Assembly: GCA_006503535.1 (NCBI GenBank)
Contig: QYRS01000006.1
Coordinates: 1,240,001 to 1,304,000 of the forward strand
Direction of reading: 5' to 3'
Length of the DNA stretch: 64,000 nt
From: Arthrinium phaeospermum
Taxonomy: Eukaryota; Ascomycota; Sordariomycetes; Amphisphaeriales; Apiosporaceae
Shown piece by piece: positions 63,139 through 64,000 of the stretch (its first letter is position 1; each line of letters starts with the position of its first letter). A model generated the notes under the pieces. That model saw nothing but the letters and a program-made list of their open reading frames with translations. It was not told where the DNA came from and ran no database searches. Made by a program: the position numbers and the translations under genes.

Positions 63139-63362
63139 AGACCTTGAACAAACCGCTGTGTAATCATGGCCCCTTCTTTCCATAATCTTAGACAGTCCGT
63201 TATGTGATTATGGCCCCTTCTTTCCATGATCTCGGTGATGCCCCTGTACTGGTCCATAGTTGGATTGAAGTACTTGATCACGCCAACGAGGATCTGCTCA
63301 TGCATGTCGGCCTCCCAGGGGACTTTGCGGCTGCGCTCGGACTTGGACCGGCTGCGAGACAT
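63135..63362 (-). CDS. Small SANT-like protein, 75 residues, paralogue family member
   Basis: ATG at 63362 opens MSRSRSKSERSRKVPWEADM then HEQILVGVIKYFNPTMDQYR and GITEIMERRGHN. The basic start, a conserved Trp and three predicted short helices are similar to the small Myb/SANT-like modules common in ascomycetes; this is a weak, composition-and-pattern call. The last ~25 residues fall in a 46-bp duplicated segment, so the native C-terminus is probably lost. Partial relatives are at 55780-55918 and 58510-58575. Confidence 0.4.
   Translation of the reverse strand: MSRSRSKSERSRKVPWEADMHEQILVGVIKYFNPTMDQYRGITEIMERRGHNHITDCLRLWKEGAMITQRFVQGL
63157..63228. repeat. 46-bp-period micro-duplication
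   Basis: ATGGCCCCTTCTTTCCAT occurs at about 63165-63182 and again 46 bp to the right, with flanking TGTG(T)AAT/GATT on the left. Confidence 0.8.
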
Positions 63363-63603
63363 ACATGTAGCGGCTGCCGGACATGTTTGTGGTTGGCCTC
63401 CGAGTGTCTCATAGGCCTCCTGGATCTGTTCCCAACGTCATGGATTAGTAACTCCGCTCTGTATATAGCAAACATACTTTAAGGAATGCTTCACGGAACA
63501 GGGAAAACTTACTCGCTGGAAGGAAGCGGTGGCGGTCGGGTCGTTTCGACAAAAGGGGTAGATACCGTTTATTACGGTGGAAAGTGTAATGAGTTAACTC
63601 TCC

Positions 63604-64000
63604 CTACTGGGCCTGTGCGCCGCAAAGAATCAACACTGGGCCCGTGCAGCTGTTCTTGGGATGGCCCATCTCGACAATGGCTTGCTCGATGCTGGTGAAG
63701 AGTCTCCTGGCATCAATGTGCATAGTGCCTGTACAAGAGACACCCGTAATGGAATACGGTGGATGAATTGTCCCCATGGGCTGAATTGGTAGTGAGCCCG
63801 GTTCCAGGAAGATGGCTCGTGCTTTCTCTTCTGCGAGTCGCGGTAGAAGCGGATCATTCGGGCGGGAAAGGCGAACGTAGTCGATCTTTCCATACGGATC
63901 CAAGCCGCCGCAGCTGATCAAATGCGGCCCATTCTGCCACTTCATCTTCGTTTTATCCGATTCATTCGCGGATACTACCCCAATAAGCAATTTGCAACCC
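63604..64000 (-). CDS. Unknown protein, 5' end beyond the window
   Basis: The frame is open from the right edge of the window to a stop at 63604-63606, about 131 residues visible. Blocks: GPHLISCGGLDPYGKIDYVR, LAEEKARAIFLEPGSLPIQP, then PPYSITGVSCTGTMHIDARR and IEQAIVEMGHP. Composition is coding-like with no indels. No membrane helix; no domain recognised. The start is outside the window, so length is unknown. Confidence 0.5.
   Translation of the reverse strand, partial: GCKLLIGVVSANESDKTKMKWQNGPHLISCGGLDPYGKIDYVRLSRPNDPLLPRLAEEKARAIFLEPGSLPIQPMGTIHPPYSITGVSCTGTMHIDARRLFTSIEQAIVEMGHPKNSCTGPVLILCGAQAQ

Overview
The window reads as nuclear DNA of a filamentous ascomycete, probably a sordariomycete. 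Genes are single-exon or have a few short introns (about 55-150 bp) with GT...CTRAC/CTGAC...YAG signals. Third codon positions are GC-rich, and the gene set is fungal: YJU2 splicing factor, membrane-anchored GH17 endoglucanase, 2EXR protein, fungal sulfotransferase-like protein. There are no operons, no CRISPR array and no convincing intact tRNA gene.

Layout, 0-22 kb: YJU2/CWC16 splicing factor with a duplicated tail, sulfite oxidase-type molybdoenzyme, P-loop sulfotransferase-like protein, a frameshifted cupin running into an octamer array, a frameshifted 2EXR gene, a coiled-coil protein, a small basic/acidic nuclear-type protein with a 117-bp tandem duplication upstream, a PGAP4-like Golgi glycosyltransferase with one frameshift, an Asp/Glu racemase-family protein, and a disordered small protein behind a duplicated TGACGTCA-containing element. 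22-29 kb: a broken coiled-coil gene with an 18-bp (hexapeptide) minisatellite directly behind a 240-aa gene, a run of 30 G, a GAAAAA tract, a tRNA-like relic and another multiply frameshifted gene. 29-48 kb: an aspartic-protease-fold membrane protein without its catalytic aspartates, a secreted Gfo/Idh-type oxidoreductase, two proteins of unknown function, the GH17 endoglucanase BtgC, a 4.6-kb gene-free stretch, a frameshifted cupin and a Cys/His-N-terminal protein.

48.6-64 kb is different in kind. Short pieces of 18S, 5.8S and 28S rRNA genes lie in the order of a normal rDNA unit on the + strand, but they are interleaved with minus-strand coding fragments: a phosphoacetylglucosamine mutase active-site exon, repeated unknown exons, LRR-like, C2H2-like and acidic pieces. 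Several fragments recur two or three times. One open frame even ends in antisense 28S sequence. This mosaic is the most unusual part of the window.

A second window-wide theme is single-base indels, mostly one missing G or C in a homopolymer. They break at least six otherwise readable genes, while long neighbours (sulfite oxidase, GH17, protease-like, Gfo/Idh) are uninterrupted. Sequencing or assembly error and genuine local decay are both possible. Broken genes are typed as pseudogene here, but several may be intact in the organism.
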